This document shows, in pieces, positions 1 through 7,940 of a stretch of DNA of 64,000 nucleotides. Numbering within the stretch: the first letter of the stretch is position 1; each line of letters begins with the position of its first letter. The notes beneath the pieces were generated by a model that did not search any database, had not been told where the DNA came from, and was given only the letters and a program-made list of their open reading frames with translations. This DNA is from CAZDAW01 sp964503685 (GTDB taxonomy: Bacteria > Chloroflexota > Anaerolineae > Anaerolineales > Anaerolineaceae): assembly GCA_964503685.1 (NCBI GenBank), contig CAZDAW010000002.1:22917-86916 (forward strand), given 5' to 3'. The position numbers and the translations under genes were made by a program.

Positions 1-13
1 GGAGGTGAGTAGA

Positions 14-472
14 ATGCCGCCAAAATTTTCACTTCAGTCGGTATTAGATTTTAGACATAGCTGGGTCGAAAAATTAGAAATCGAGTTAGGCAATATGATG
101 CATTCACTTCAACAAGGTGAAACCTTACTCGAGACCTTGGAAGTGAACCGTTATGATCTCTTTCAAGAATTAACCAGACAACAAACGGGTGATTTTGATA
201 TGTTCAAGATCACCACGATTCGAAAAAATATCAATATGCTCAATGAACAGATAGACCAAGTCAAAGCGCTGTTGAAAGAATTAAGGGCCCAAGTCGAAGC
301 CAAACGATTAGAGGTCATCCAGGCTAAACAAGATGAAGAGGTACTTGTCAAACTTAAGGACAAAGAGGGTGAACGCTACCGCATTGAACAAATACAGATT
401 GAAAACCGGTTCCAGGATGATATTTATATTTCCACAGCGTTTCATAATCGAAAGACAGGAGCCTTAAACTGA
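14..472 (+). CDS. fliJ: FliJ, flagellar export chaperone/ATPase stalk
   Basis: FliJ is the coiled-coil stalk of the flagellar type III export ATPase complex (FliH-FliI-FliJ) in the cytoplasm. The predicted 152-residue protein is almost entirely helical with heptad-like spacing, opens with the FliJ-typical 'FSLQSVLDFRHSWVEKLE', and has the usual length for the family. I start at ATG 14 because GGAGG at 1-5 sits 8 nt upstream; a GTG at 5 in the same frame would add three residues. Its stop overlaps the next start by one base (TGATG), implying translational coupling. FliF, FliG, FliH, FliI, FliE and FlgC are not in view and presumably lie left of the window. Confidence 0.85.
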   Translation: MPPKFSLQSVLDFRHSWVEKLEIELGNMMHSLQQGETLLETLEVNRYDLFQELTRQQTGDFDMFKITTIRKNINMLNEQIDQVKALLKELRAQVEAKRLEVIQAKQDEEVLVKLKDKEGERYRIEQIQIENRFQDDIYISTAFHNRKTGALN

Positions 473-1005
473 TGATTGATAATTTCTTCTCGTCTCAATT
501 TTCTTCCACGATTTACCAAATGCTTTTTCGTTTGCTTGAAAAATACGCTGACGAGAATGGGCTTAACGTAGGAGAATCCAGCGAATCTAATACCAGTAAT
601 ACGACGAGCGCAAGCCAATTTGACGATTTGATTGAACAAGCTTCGAAGAAATATGGTGTGAACCCCAATCTTGTTAAAGCGGTTATCCGGGCTGAATCGA
701 GTTTTGATTCCGATGCAGTATCTGTATCTGGGGCAGAGGGGTTGATGCAGCTTATGCCCAGTACAGCCAGCTGGCTGGGCGTCACCGATTCAATGGATCC
801 TCAACAAAATATCAATGCGGGAACCCGTTATCTGGCGCAGCTTTTACAAAAATATGACGGCGATGTTCAACTGGCGCTCGCCGCTTACAATGCTGGCCCA
901 GGAACAGTTGATAGCTATGGCGGTATTCCACCATACGCTGAAACACAAACTTACGTAAATCGTGTTCTTGAGTATGCCAAATCAGAGAATACGTGGAGTG
1001 TTTAG
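472..1005 (+). CDS. Soluble lytic transglycosylase (SLT domain) in flagellar operon
   Basis: This is probably a peptidoglycan-cleaving lytic transglycosylase that opens the wall for the flagellar rod. Of 177 residues, about 50-175 form an SLT/goose-lysozyme-like domain. The catalytic Glu is likely E75 in 'IRAESSFDSDAVS', followed by 'GLMQLMP' (90-96) and 'AAYNAGPGTVDSYGGIPPY' (137-155), the standard SLT motif order. No signal peptide or membrane segment is visible. By analogy with FlgJ-type enzymes I infer export through the flagellar apparatus rather than Sec. It is coupled to fliJ by a 1-nt overlap and followed 3 nt later by flgB, a sensible place for a rod-associated hydrolase. Confidence 0.85.
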   Translation: MIDNFFSSQFSSTIYQMLFRLLEKYADENGLNVGESSESNTSNTTSASQFDDLIEQASKKYGVNPNLVKAVIRAESSFDSDAVSVSGAEGLMQLMPSTASWLGVTDSMDPQQNINAGTRYLAQLLQKYDGDVQLALAAYNAGPGTVDSYGGIPPYAETQTYVNRVLEYAKSENTWSV

Positions 1006-1008
1006 GAA

Positions 1009-1410
1009 ATGGCTGATTTATTATTTTCGGATGATGGTTTTCGGGCCGCAAAAATTGCTCTGAACGGACTGGCCAAGCGCCAAGAAGTGATCAGTAAAAA
1101 CATGGCCAATGTGGATACACCAGGCTACCATGCAGAAACATTGAACTTTGAAGACGCGTTGAAAAGCGCGTTGGAAAAGTCCTCCACCTTGAGTTTAAAT
1201 CAAACTCAGGCGGGGCACATGTCTTCAACCACCACACCAACGCTTGGTTTTCAAATCTCTGAAAGGGAAGGAGGTGTAGAACGCGCAGACCAAAATAATG
1301 TTGATATGGATAAAGAATTTATCGATATGAGCGAAACCGGAATCCGGTATCTATCCGTCGCTCAAGGGTTGAGCAAGAAATTTATCTTGCTAAAGACAAT
1401 TTTAAAGTAG
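1009..1410 (+). CDS. flgB: FlgB, proximal rod protein
   Basis: FlgB is one of the basal-body rod subunits. The 133-residue product has the rod/hook N-terminal signature in 'RQEVISKNMANVDTPGYHAE' (about 24-43) and a C-terminal helix 'GIRYLSVAQGLSKKFILLK', which pair as the coiled-coil D0 core. The length is typical of FlgB. GGAG at 995-998 is a plausible ribosome binding site. flgB is usually followed by flgC and fliE; here fliK follows instead, so the flgB-flgC pair is split and flgC must be elsewhere, probably left of the window. Confidence 0.88.
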   Translation: MADLLFSDDGFRAAKIALNGLAKRQEVISKNMANVDTPGYHAETLNFEDALKSALEKSSTLSLNQTQAGHMSSTTTPTLGFQISEREGGVERADQNNVDMDKEFIDMSETGIRYLSVAQGLSKKFILLKTILK

Positions 1411-1419
1411 AGGTAAAAA

Positions 1420-2907
1420 ATGAATGATGTCATAAGCTTACAAATTAATTCACCCCCGGCTACTGCAGCAGTTATGACTGGAACAGGTACAGCAGCTGCC
1501 GCTGATCAGACAACAGACGCCAAGACGGTGACTTTCGATTCTGTACTGGCCGAGGTGCAGCAGGAACAAGACCTGAACAGTGCTACAGATGAGATGCTTG
1601 CGCAAGCAGCTTTAGCAGCCTCACAAGTGCTCAACCAGAATTTGATTTCTGTTGCGCCAGTTGAGATTGAAACCACCGATGTAGATGTTTCTGGGGAAGA
1701 AGCTGTCAGCGCCGTTGTTAGTGGCATTTCTGACAGTGAAGCCAATACTGTTCAACTTGTATCAGGCGCTGATCAAATAACCACCGCAGCCTCTGCGGCT
1801 ACCATACAAAACCAGCAGGGGCAAGCTGTTGCTGAAACAGTCGAATTTGACGCCGCTGCAATCGAGGCGCAGGCTGCATCCGGGGCTGAAGCAGCAGCTT
1901 TACCCATCACAGTTATTTATGATGGGGTCGTTCTGGGAACCACCAATTCGCCAATCGTCATTGATCCAGAAACCAAAACACTGGTTGGCGCGAACATGGT
2001 AACAGACGAACCGGTTGTTACCGAAGCGAATAGCGCTGGCAAAGCCGTTAACAGTGAAGTAAACTCCCCGACAACCGATCAGGCTCAAGTCGATAGCAGC
2101 GCTGACGAGGTTACTGCCACTGCAGCTGAATTAGCCAATCTTGCCAAGGCGAATCTTGAGACTCTTCTTACCAAGGCGGCAAATTTGGCGAGCGACTCCG
2201 ATGATGACACTTCACTGGCTCAAACGATCTCAGATATGACCGAAAACGTTGAGGCGGCTCTTTCACAGGCAAGCATGACTGCCAAAAAAGCCGCTGAAAG
2301 TTCTGCATCGGGTGAAATAGAGAAACAGACTTCCAACAGCGAATCGAAGCCGGATGCGAAGGCAGTCAGTAACACGACAAAGGCACAGGCAGATACGCTG
2401 GCTCAAGCAGTGGTAACAGAGAGTGCGAAAACCGTTTCAACCAGTACTCACGCAACTGATCCAGTCAGTGCAACGAGGACTCAGGAAGCAGAATGGGTGA
2501 ACCAGGTCGTAGGTAATGTTCAGACGATGTCTAAAAATGGACAGACAACCATGCGATTGCAGTTATACCCTGAAGATCTCGGAAGGATTGATTTACACTT
2601 AACTTCGAGTTCAGATGGCTTACAGATCACGATAAACGCTGATCAGGTGTCAACCGGCCGTTTGATCGAGACAAAGCTCGATACACTTCGCCAGACGCTG
2701 ACCGACGCAGGTTTGCAGGTGTTGAATCTTTCTGTCGGCCAGAGTTCGGTGCAAGATCAATCCAATCAGACTTCCCAATGGCAGCAGTCCACTTCTTTTA
2801 CCCATCCAACTCGCTATGGATCAGGAGCAATAATTGAGGATGAATCACTGCTGAGCGAATCGGTTCAATTGAATTTGATCTCGAGCAGCCTGGATTATCG
2901 GGTATAG
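1420..2907 (+). CDS. fliK: FliK, hook-length control protein
   Basis: FliK is an exported molecular ruler that ends hook growth and switches the substrate specificity of FlhB. The 495-residue protein has a long low-complexity, Ala/Ser/Thr/Glu-rich N-terminal region (about 1-345), as expected for a ruler. A compact C-terminal Flg_hook domain follows (about 350-450) with 'TTMRLQLYPEDLGRIDLHL' and 'IETKLDTLRQTLTDAGLQV'. AGAGG lies just upstream of the ATG. A second FliK-like protein is encoded at 5255-6862, so the two may have divided roles. Confidence 0.85.
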   Translation: MNDVISLQINSPPATAAVMTGTGTAAAADQTTDAKTVTFDSVLAEVQQEQDLNSATDEMLAQAALAASQVLNQNLISVAPVEIETTDVDVSGEEAVSAVVSGISDSEANTVQLVSGADQITTAASAATIQNQQGQAVAETVEFDAAAIEAQAASGAEAAALPITVIYDGVVLGTTNSPIVIDPETKTLVGANMVTDEPVVTEANSAGKAVNSEVNSPTTDQAQVDSSADEVTATAAELANLAKANLETLLTKAANLASDSDDDTSLAQTISDMTENVEAALSQASMTAKKAAESSASGEIEKQTSNSESKPDAKAVSNTTKAQADTLAQAVVTESAKTVSTSTHATDPVSATRTQEAEWVNQVVGNVQTMSKNGQTTMRLQLYPEDLGRIDLHLTSSSDGLQITINADQVSTGRLIETKLDTLRQTLTDAGLQVLNLSVGQSSVQDQSNQTSQWQQSTSFTHPTRYGSGAIIEDESLLSESVQLNLISSSLDYRV

Positions 2908-2929
2908 ATGATATATAAAGGAGGACTTT

Positions 2930-3379
2930 ATGAGTGACATGGAGACAAAAATCAATGAAATAAATGCCAGCCTTGGTTATAGCAATACGTCAAGCAAGGT
3001 AAAAAGCTCCACCGGCAGCGGAATGGCTGATATGGGGGGGCAGGAGTTTTTGCAATTGATGCTTGCTCAATTACAGAACCAGAACCCGCTGGAGCCAATG
3101 AAAGATAGCGAGATGCTTTCACAATTTGCAAGTCTGAATACGGTGCAAGAACTCAAAGAATTAAATGAATTGTTTGAGGACTTTACATCGGCTTTCAATT
3201 CTTCTCTTCAACTGATGAATTCAGTGTCATTGATCGGAAAAACTGTGGATTACGTTGATGGCGAGGACACCAAAAAAGGCGTGGTTACTACAGTTTCGTT
3301 TGATGATGGCGTTCCCACCCTTTGGGTTGGCGATAAATCGGTTGAGTTTGGGAGCGTCATTGCAGTTTCAGGAGGCTAG
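2930..3379 (+). CDS. flgD: FlgD, hook cap protein
   Basis: FlgD is the scaffold cap needed to polymerise the hook. The 149-residue product contains the family N-terminal block 'GGQEFLQLMLAQLQNQNPLE' (about 39-58) and 'FASLNTVQELKELNE', then a short beta-rich C-terminal part. The length matches the short Gram-positive FlgD rather than the roughly 230-residue enterobacterial form. A strong AAAGGAGG (2918-2925) precedes the ATG. It sits between fliK and the TIGR02530 gene in the usual hook-gene order. Confidence 0.88.
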   Translation: MSDMETKINEINASLGYSNTSSKVKSSTGSGMADMGGQEFLQLMLAQLQNQNPLEPMKDSEMLSQFASLNTVQELKELNELFEDFTSAFNSSLQLMNSVSLIGKTVDYVDGEDTKKGVVTTVSFDDGVPTLWVGDKSVEFGSVIAVSGG

Positions 3380-3381
3380 TT

Positions 3382-3813
3382 ATGGCAGCAGATCCAATTC
3401 GAATTAATTCGAATCAGCTAGCAACGGCGCAAAGTACAAAACCTGCGTCAAATCAACCAATTAATGGCCCATCCAGCTTCGCCGATGCTCTGGCAAATGC
3501 ACAGGGTTTGAAATTCTCCAACCACGCTCAAAAACGCCTGCAGTCACGGAATATCTCTTTGACTGACGAGGGCATAGCCCGTTTGACGGGCGCTGTCGAA
3601 AAGGCGCAGCAACGCGGCGGACGAGAATCGCTGGTGCTGATGGATGATATGGCATTTATTGTCAACGTAAAGGACCGAATGGTCGTGACGGCGTTGGATT
3701 CAGAAGCGCGTGGGCAAGGCGTTTTTACACAAATTGATAGCGTCGTGTTCGCCGATCCCACCCAATCGAATCAAACGACAAATAATGAACAAAGTACAAA
3801 TAATGAAATTTAA
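3382..3813 (+). CDS. Flagellar operon protein, TIGR02530 family
   Basis: This is a member of the small flagellar operon protein family (TIGR02530) found between flgD and flgE in many Gram-positive-type flagellar operons; its molecular function is not settled. The signature is 'FSNHAQKRLQSRNISLT' (about 44-60) followed by 'ALVLMDD'-like and 'AFIVNVKDRMVVTALD' segments. The 143-residue length is normal, with Gln/Asn/Thr-rich flexible ends. GGAGG at 3371-3375 lies inside the end of flgD, so translation is closely linked to flgD. Confidence 0.8.
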   Translation: MAADPIRINSNQLATAQSTKPASNQPINGPSSFADALANAQGLKFSNHAQKRLQSRNISLTDEGIARLTGAVEKAQQRGGRESLVLMDDMAFIVNVKDRMVVTALDSEARGQGVFTQIDSVVFADPTQSNQTTNNEQSTNNEI

Positions 3814-3843
3814 ATGATTTCACCAAAACAGGCTGGCCCTCTC

Positions 3844-3871
3844 GGAGGAGGCCTGGATTAAATCTTCTGGA
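3844..3871 (+). promoter_or_regulatory. GGA-rich flgE leader, possible CsrA target
   Basis: The leader of flgE carries GGA at 3844, 3847, 3855 and 3869, the last being part of the Shine-Dalgarno. CsrA is known to bind GGA motifs that overlap ribosome binding sites, and csrA and fliW are encoded 4-5 kb away. The regulatory role is inference; short purine-rich leaders give GGA triplets by chance. Confidence 0.25.
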
Positions 3872-3879
3872 GGCATAAA

Positions 3880-5151
3880 ATGTTACGCTCAATGTTTACT
3901 GCTATTAGTGCATTGTCAATTCACCAGGACTACATGGATGTTGTTGCAAACAACCTGGCGAATGCAAATACCACGGCTTATAAAGCCAGCCGGGTATTGT
4001 TTCAAGATCAATTTTCTGAACTGGTTCAGGCTGGTACGGCGCCGACCGGTGATCGGGGTGGTTTAAACCCAACGCAAATCGGTTTGGGTGCACGTTTGGG
4101 TACCGTCTCAACAGTTTTTACTCAGGGTATGCTTAACGCAACCGGCCAGAACACTGATATGGCCCTTGAAGGCGAAGGCTTTTTCATATACACCGACGGC
4201 GCTTCACAGTTTTACTCCCGTGATGGCGCAATCGAAATGGACTCGGCGGGTTATCTGGTTAATGGCGCGACGGGCTACCGGATTCTGGGTTGGAATACCA
4301 GTGGTTCTCCAAGCACCACACCTGTTGATACCGGCAAACCGATTAGCGACCTGCATATCCCGATTGGAAATTCATTGGCCAGAGCAACCAGTAATATTTC
4401 TTTCACCGGGAATCTGTACTCTTTAGCTGAGACATCCGGTTCGCCATCTTATCAGGTTACAGCAGGGGCGTATGACTCGCTGGGCGAGCTTCATACATTC
4501 ACAATTACCTTTACGCAACAGGGTGCGCCTAACTCAAATACATGGGATTGGGCTGTCAGCGGTACCCCTAACCCTGGGGATGTAGGCACATTTGATGGAA
4601 CTGGGTCAATTCAGTTCGATGCCAACGGGCAATATATTATAGGATCTTATACGGTGACGACCCCGATCAGTATTCCGACCAGTCCTGGAGCAACAACTGC
4701 AACTCCTCCTCTTCAATTTGATATGGAAGAATTGACGATGCTCTCGTCGAGTAATACGGTGGCTTCAACTTATCAGGATGGTCTTGCTGCAGGAAGTGTA
4801 TCAGGTTTCTACATCCTGCAGAATTCCGGAGAAATTTTTGCTTACTATTCCAACGGCTTAAAAGAGAGAGTCGGGCAAATTGCATTGGCCAAATACTCCA
4901 ATCCAGCAGGACTTGAAAGGGTTGGCCAAAACCTGTTCCAGAAAGGTTTGAACTCCGGAGAACCAGCAATTGGCGTGGCTGAGACAGGTGGTAGAGGTTT
5001 TATTGCCCCGGGTTATTTGGAAGGTTCCAATGTTGACCTGGGTACGGAATTCACAAACATGATCCTGGCGGAACGTGGTTTCCAGGCATCTTCACGGGTG
5101 ATCACTGCTTCAGATGAGATGCTTCAGGAGTTGGTGAATTTGAGACGGTAA
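3880..5151 (+). CDS. flgE: FlgE, flagellar hook protein
   Basis: FlgE is the structural subunit of the hook. The N-terminus 'MLRSMFTAISALSIHQDYMD' followed by 'VVANNLANANTTAYKASRV' and the C-terminal 'NVDLGTEFTNMILAERGFQA' helix are the axial-protein D0 signatures. The internal 'GEGFFIYTDGASQFYSRDGA' segment is typical of hook and rod proteins. At 423 residues it is a short to medium FlgE. GGAGG lies 5' of ATG 3880. The 66-nt leader contains four GGA triplets, a possible CsrA target, and a large inverted repeat follows the gene. Confidence 0.92.
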   Translation: MLRSMFTAISALSIHQDYMDVVANNLANANTTAYKASRVLFQDQFSELVQAGTAPTGDRGGLNPTQIGLGARLGTVSTVFTQGMLNATGQNTDMALEGEGFFIYTDGASQFYSRDGAIEMDSAGYLVNGATGYRILGWNTSGSPSTTPVDTGKPISDLHIPIGNSLARATSNISFTGNLYSLAETSGSPSYQVTAGAYDSLGELHTFTITFTQQGAPNSNTWDWAVSGTPNPGDVGTFDGTGSIQFDANGQYIIGSYTVTTPISIPTSPGATTATPPLQFDMEELTMLSSSNTVASTYQDGLAAGSVSGFYILQNSGEIFAYYSNGLKERVGQIALAKYSNPAGLERVGQNLFQKGLNSGEPAIGVAETGGRGFIAPGYLEGSNVDLGTEFTNMILAERGFQASSRVITASDEMLQELVNLRR

Positions 5152-5184
5152 TAAACTAAATACAGGCAAGCAGGATGATTTTAG

Positions 5185-5243
5185 AAAAAGTGGGTTGCGC
5201 CGATAATATATATATAGAATATTGGGTGCACAACCCACTTTTT
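5185..5243 (+). terminator. 13-bp inverted repeat after flgE (terminator or attenuator)
   Basis: Perfect arms AAAAAGTGGGTTG (5185-5197) and CAACCCACTTTTT (5231-5243) flank a 33-nt AT-rich loop. The A-run on one side and T-run on the other make it look like a bidirectional rho-independent terminator, although the loop is long. It separates flgE from the next co-directional gene, whose ATG lies only 12 nt beyond the 3' arm. It may therefore act as a partial terminator or attenuator. The loop-proximal sequence 5199-5206 is an exact GCCGATAA, the sigma-28 -10 octamer, but without a good -35. Confidence 0.6.
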
Positions 5244-5254
5244 GGTATGATGAA

Positions 5255-6862
5255 ATGAGTGTTATCGGGCAGCCCCTACCCATTACGGTTGTTCAACAGC
5301 CGGAAGAAACCCAGCTTGCTTTTCGCCTTAATCAAAGGATTACGGCAGAGATACTTCAGGTTGCAAGCGATCACGTTGCGTTATCAATTCAGGGGGTAAG
5401 GGTTGTTGCAAAATTAACCTCCCCAGATCAATACGCAGCGCTGGCAGATTATCATACGGCGCGGTTTGTTGTACGTGATTTATCGAATAAGACTTTAACG
5501 CTACAACTGCTCAATCAAAACGGACAACCGGCCAACCCGATTTCACCCAACACCCCCGAGCTGGTATCAAATTTATTGAAGATGGCCGAATTGCCGGTCA
5601 ATGCAACGACTACCCGAATAGCCCGCGCCCTGTTCAACAATAATATCCCAATAACCCCTGAAAACGTAGAAGAACTCTATAAAGCGCTGGTGAACTGGCA
5701 ATTGACTTCTTATCCAGAATCCAAACCCGCACAACTGGCATCTCAGACAGGATTGGCAAACACTCAATTGGAAGCAGAAGCATTGGCGGCGCAACTGGCA
5801 ACTGACGATGCAGCAACGCAACCACAGCAGACAACCACCGGTCAAACGACCGGGCTTCAAGCCGGGAATGAAGCTCAAGCTCAAAGATTGAATGATCTCA
5901 AAGCTGCATTGCAAAATTCCGGTCAGATATTGTGGGGAGAGTATGAAGCTCAGACGGCAGCATCGCTTAAAGCTGGCGGGCTGCCTCTGACTGGCGGAAC
6001 GTTAGCCCTGGCATTGACCGATACTCCTCAACTGGAAAAAGAAATAACCCGGCTTCATACACAATTGCAGTCATTGTTAACTCAGCCAAAACTTTCGCCG
6101 CGCATGATGGAGTTGGTAAAAAATGCGCTCAACGTGCTTTCGAACCTGGAGACCAAATGGGATGCACCGCCAAGTACCATCCAGGAAAATTTAAAACAGG
6201 CTGTTTCAATTTTAGGACGTTCTGTGGAAGCAGATATCGCCAAACTTAACGAACGGGGAATAACAACACTTTCGGCTTCTCAGCCCGAGCAAAATCTATT
6301 GGGATTGGCTCAATTAAGACAGGAATTAGCCCAAGTCGATCCGCGTCATCCGCTTGTGCAGGATATTGACCGGTTTCTGGATAGTATGCGGGCAATTCAA
6401 TTTTCGAATACTGAACCGAGTGTTATACCGGCAAAAGGCCAGTGGCTGAGTCTGGATTTGCCGCTGCAGGTTTCTTTACCTGCCAATCTCCAGACAAATC
6501 AGCAACGAACTGAACTTCATACAGCCCGTTTACGAATCGATTATCCTTCTGACGGGAAAACCCGCAAAATTGACCCTTCGTATACGTCTATTGTGATCGA
6601 ATTGGAACTTGATCCTGGTGAAATTCTTGAAGTGAATTTGTCTATGGTCCATAGACAGATTGGGGCGCGTATTACCGCTTCGACCAAACAATTACGCGAT
6701 CTGGCTGATATTGAAATACCCGGCTTACAGGAAGGCCTGGAAAAATTAGGCTATGTCGTTCAAAGCGCTGTATGTGAAGTCGGTGGTAACACTGATGAGG
6801 CAAAAACAAATAATACGGCAGGTATATCGCTTGCGCAAACCAGTATTAATATGGCAGTTTGA
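5255..6862 (+). CDS. Second FliK-like flagellar protein (YlqG-like position)
   Basis: This protein of about 535 residues is Gln/Leu/Ala-rich. Its C-terminal domain (about 420-525) resembles the FliK hook-length domain: 'SIVIELELDPGEILEVNLSM', then 'RQLGA'-type and 'IPGLQEGLEKLGYVVQSAV' segments. The N-terminal part resembles an OB/SH3-like fold found in FliK-like proteins ('ITAEILQVASDHVALSIQG'). I chose ATG 5255 over upstream in-frame TTG 5222 because the latter lies in the hairpin. It is followed directly by an FlhB C-domain protein, the same pairing as ylqG-ylqH in Bacillus. The exact role is unknown; a hook or export-switch function is inferred. Confidence 0.65.
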   Translation: MSVIGQPLPITVVQQPEETQLAFRLNQRITAEILQVASDHVALSIQGVRVVAKLTSPDQYAALADYHTARFVVRDLSNKTLTLQLLNQNGQPANPISPNTPELVSNLLKMAELPVNATTTRIARALFNNNIPITPENVEELYKALVNWQLTSYPESKPAQLASQTGLANTQLEAEALAAQLATDDAATQPQQTTTGQTTGLQAGNEAQAQRLNDLKAALQNSGQILWGEYEAQTAASLKAGGLPLTGGTLALALTDTPQLEKEITRLHTQLQSLLTQPKLSPRMMELVKNALNVLSNLETKWDAPPSTIQENLKQAVSILGRSVEADIAKLNERGITTLSASQPEQNLLGLAQLRQELAQVDPRHPLVQDIDRFLDSMRAIQFSNTEPSVIPAKGQWLSLDLPLQVSLPANLQTNQQRTELHTARLRIDYPSDGKTRKIDPSYTSIVIELELDPGEILEVNLSMVHRQIGARITASTKQLRDLADIEIPGLQEGLEKLGYVVQSAVCEVGGNTDEAKTNNTAGISLAQTSINMAV

Positions 6863-6864
6863 TC

Positions 6865-7179
6865 ATGTACATAAAAAAGAAGCGCCCAGATTTTAAAGAT
6901 GAAATTCCTAACCCGCAGCAGGCAGTGGCGTTAGGTTATAATCCATCCAAAGATTCTGCACCACGTGTGCTAGCAACCGGAGATGGCCTGGTTGCCGAGA
7001 AGATTATTGCTATTGCAAAAGAAAATAAAATTCCTATTCGAGAGGACCCGGTATTGGTAGCTGCATTGGCCAGTATAGACCTGGATGAGACAATTCCTCC
7101 GGAATTATATGCGGTTGTGGCAGAAGTACTGGCTTTTGTGTACCGGGTCAGACAGAAACAAACGCAGAAATTGACTTGA
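6865..7179 (+). CDS. FlhB C-terminal-domain-like protein (YlqH/FhlB family)
   Basis: This 104-residue protein matches the cytoplasmic domain of the export-switch protein FlhB after its cleavage site. Segments such as 'AEKIIAIAKENKIPIREDP' and 'IPPELYAVVAEVLAFVYRVR' align clearly with the end of FlhB encoded at 18731-19819 ('IPPELYLAMAEVLAYVYKFR'). It lacks transmembrane segments and the NPTH cleavage motif. Such paralogs can substitute partly for the FlhB C-domain in other bacteria. I use ATG 6865, 2 nt after the upstream stop; a TTG two codons earlier is also possible. Confidence 0.82.
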   Translation: MYIKKKRPDFKDEIPNPQQAVALGYNPSKDSAPRVLATGDGLVAEKIIAIAKENKIPIREDPVLVAALASIDLDETIPPELYAVVAEVLAFVYRVRQKQTQKLT

Positions 7180-7193
7180 TAGAGGTTTACACT

Positions 7194-7520
7194 ATGGAAA
7201 CGAATACAACACAGCAGGTAGAAAGACGATCATGTTTTCGAGTGGCCTATTCGCAAAAACGAAGCCCGACCGTCTATATTAATGGTTTTGCCTACCCCGT
7301 CGTTGATTTGAGCGAGAAGGGTGTAAAAATCCTTAATACTAATAGAAGGCGGATGCCGGAAGATATTTTCAAGTTCAAGATGTCGTTTTTGGATGGTGAA
7401 ACGCTGGATTTGGTCGGCAAATTACAGAGAATTAGCTCCAATCAAATTGTGCTCGCAATTCTACGCGGCATACCGTACCAAAGAATCTTGAAGGAACAAA
7501 CCCAGCGGCGTATAAATTAG
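7194..7520 (+). CDS. PilZ-domain protein, probable c-di-GMP receptor
   Basis: This is a small 108-residue PilZ domain. Both c-di-GMP ligands are visible: the RxxxR element in 'ERRSCFRVAY' and the [D/N]xSxxG element in 'VVDLSEKGVKI'. In other bacteria, PilZ proteins beside flagellar genes tune motor speed or switch cells to sessility (YcgR, MotI). The assignment here is by domain and context. I prefer ATG 7194 with AGAGG at 7181-7185; an upstream TTG at 7176 would overlap the FlhB-like gene. It ends the plus-strand flagellar arm. Confidence 0.78.
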   Translation: METNTTQQVERRSCFRVAYSQKRSPTVYINGFAYPVVDLSEKGVKILNTNRRRMPEDIFKFKMSFLDGETLDLVGKLQRISSNQIVLAILRGIPYQRILKEQTQRRIN

Positions 7521-7596
7521 GCGCATCGGCTGTTATAATAAGGGGGCTTCCTTCATTAATAATAGATGATAAGTGGTCTTTCTTAATGTATTAACA

Positions 7597-7629
7597 AAAA
7601 AATGACCAGTTGATACTGGCTATTTTTTT
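7597..7629. terminator. Bidirectional terminator between flagellar arms
   Basis: The stem CCAGT (7606-7610) and ACTGG (7615-7619) with a TGAT loop is flanked by an A-run on the left and a run of seven T on the right, so both strands read as GC stem plus U-tract. It lies where the plus-strand PilZ gene and the minus-strand csrA converge, and the csrA stop codon touches its edge. Confidence 0.7.
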
Positions 7630-7937
7630 GTTCTTTTATCCTGCTGCTCTTTTTCCACAGTTGGAGGATTGGTTTCTTGTGGTTTCTCTTCTTTAATATC
7701 TTCTGCAAGAAATTTACGAAGGCCCTGAAATGTTTCAGGTTCGGGTTGAACCGCAAGCCGAGCAGCAATCAGGTTTTGCTCTAAGACGGCCTGGCTGAGT
7801 TCCTGGCGTAAGATAGTCACTTCCTTGGGGGCATTAATTCCAATTTTTACTTTATCGCCATCAACCGCCAGTACGGTTACGATAATATTGTCGTCAATGA
7901 TCAGACTTTCTTTTACTCGGCGTGTTAATACTAGCAC
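7620..7937 (-). CDS. csrA: CsrA, translational regulator with long C-terminal tail
   Basis: CsrA is an RNA-binding dimer that represses translation, in Gram-positives mainly of flagellin. The first 50 residues are canonical ('MLVLTRRVKESLIIDDNIIV', 'VKIGINAPKEVTILRQEL') with the key Arg before the conserved Glu. The protein is 105 residues against the usual 60-75. The extra C-terminal tail is Lys/Glu/Gln-rich and probably disordered. The fliW gene ends 3 nt upstream, the standard FliW-CsrA antagonist pair. Extended CsrA C-termini form part of the FliW-binding surface in B. subtilis. Confidence 0.9.
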   Translation of the reverse strand: MLVLTRRVKESLIIDDNIIVTVLAVDGDKVKIGINAPKEVTILRQELSQAVLEQNLIAARLAVQPEPETFQGLRKFLAEDIKEEKPQETNPPTVEKEQQDKRTKK

Positions 7938-7940
7938 TTT

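Noticed and set aside
3829..3857. Terminator between the TIGR02530 gene and flgE
   Set aside because: Only short imperfect GC pairing (CAGGC/GCCTG) and no T-run.
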